NCBI GenBank assembly: GCA_900754955.1
Contig: CAAEEV010000035.1
Span: forward strand, 1 to 24,382
Reading direction: 5' to 3'
Length of the DNA stretch: 24,382 bases
Origin: Eggerthellaceae bacterium
GTDB taxonomy: Bacteria; Actinomycetota; Coriobacteriia; Coriobacteriales; Eggerthellaceae
The notes below the pieces were generated by a model. It was not told the DNA's origin, did not search any database, and saw only the letters and a list, made by a program, of their open reading frames with translations. Both the position numbers and the translations under genes were made by a program. Shown piece after piece: positions 24,321-24,382 of the stretch; position 1 is the stretch's first letter, and every line of letters begins with the position of its first letter.

Positions 24321-24382
24321 ATGGACGAGCTCTCGATTTTTGTCGACGAATCAGGAGACACAGGTGACGAATCCGAGGTCAC
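24321..24382 (+). CDS. DUF3800-family protein, partial (5' end only)
   Basis: An ATG at 24321 with AAGGAG 4 nt upstream opens a frame running to the window edge: MDELSIFVDESGDTGDESEV. The SIFVDESGDTG pattern is the hallmark N-terminus of DUF3800 proteins, whose first acidic residues resemble an RNase H-like active site. Only about 20 residues are visible, so completeness cannot be judged. The function of the family is unsettled. The structured leader and the location beside a defence island suggest a nuclease or mobile-element-linked role, which is inference. Confidence 0.75.
   Translation, partial: MDELSIFVDESGDTGDESEV

Noticed and set aside
1..24382. tRNA or rRNA genes, CRISPR arrays, insertion sequences, integrase or attachment sites
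   Set aside because: I looked for cloverleaf-like genes, regularly spaced repeats, transposase or integrase proteins and flanking direct repeats and saw none.

Overview
The window holds a nearly complete type 1 BREX phage-defence operon carrying several unusual insertions and breaks. The DNA is GC-rich overall, with strong AGGAGG-type ribosome binding sites and sigma70-like promoters. This fits a high-GC bacterium; a gut actinobacterium such as a member of the Coriobacteriia is my guess, but nothing here proves the taxon. Every gene from about 23.6 kb leftward to the window edge is on the minus strand, with gaps or overlaps of -4 to about 110 nt. It therefore reads as one very long operon, brxA first.

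Operon order (right to left): brxA (DUF1819), brxB (DUF1788), brxC (large ATPase), the 5' part of pglX (methyltransferase core plus target-recognition region, 830 aa), a 217-aa protein with a HEPN-type Rx4H motif, the 3' part of pglX (322 aa), a 1210-aa DEAH helicase ending in a LytTR-like DNA-binding domain, a 423-aa protein with a winged-helix-like N-terminus and an RNA polymerase alpha-CTD-like domain, pglZ, and brxL. brxL is frameshifted at a G7 run. Four further genes follow without a clear break: a 468-aa protein, a 549-aa coiled-coil protein, a roughly 212-aa protein broken by a frameshift, and a protein of at least 248 aa that runs off the left edge. I recognise none of these four.

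Right end: a 72-aa XRE-family repressor-like gene is divergent from brxA. A 21-bp inverted repeat overlaps its predicted -35, and a perfect 18-bp palindrome lies about 110 bp upstream of brxA. Beyond it, a good promoter drives a roughly 130-nt structured leader into the start of a DUF3800 gene that is cut by the window edge.

How it may work together: BrxA/B/C, PglX, PglZ and BrxL form the known BREX set that methylates host DNA and blocks phage replication. The main novelty is that pglX is divided at a linker with a putative HEPN RNase gene between its halves. This resembles the way the anticodon nuclease PrrC is nested in a type I restriction-modification operon, and suggests a back-up toxin that guards the BREX methyltransferase. 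The LytTR-helicase and alpha-CTD-like protein form a second insertion between pglX and pglZ. Homopolymeric G runs (G9, G7, G6) lie at three key junctions, so phase variation deserves testing; sequencing error is the main alternative for brxL.
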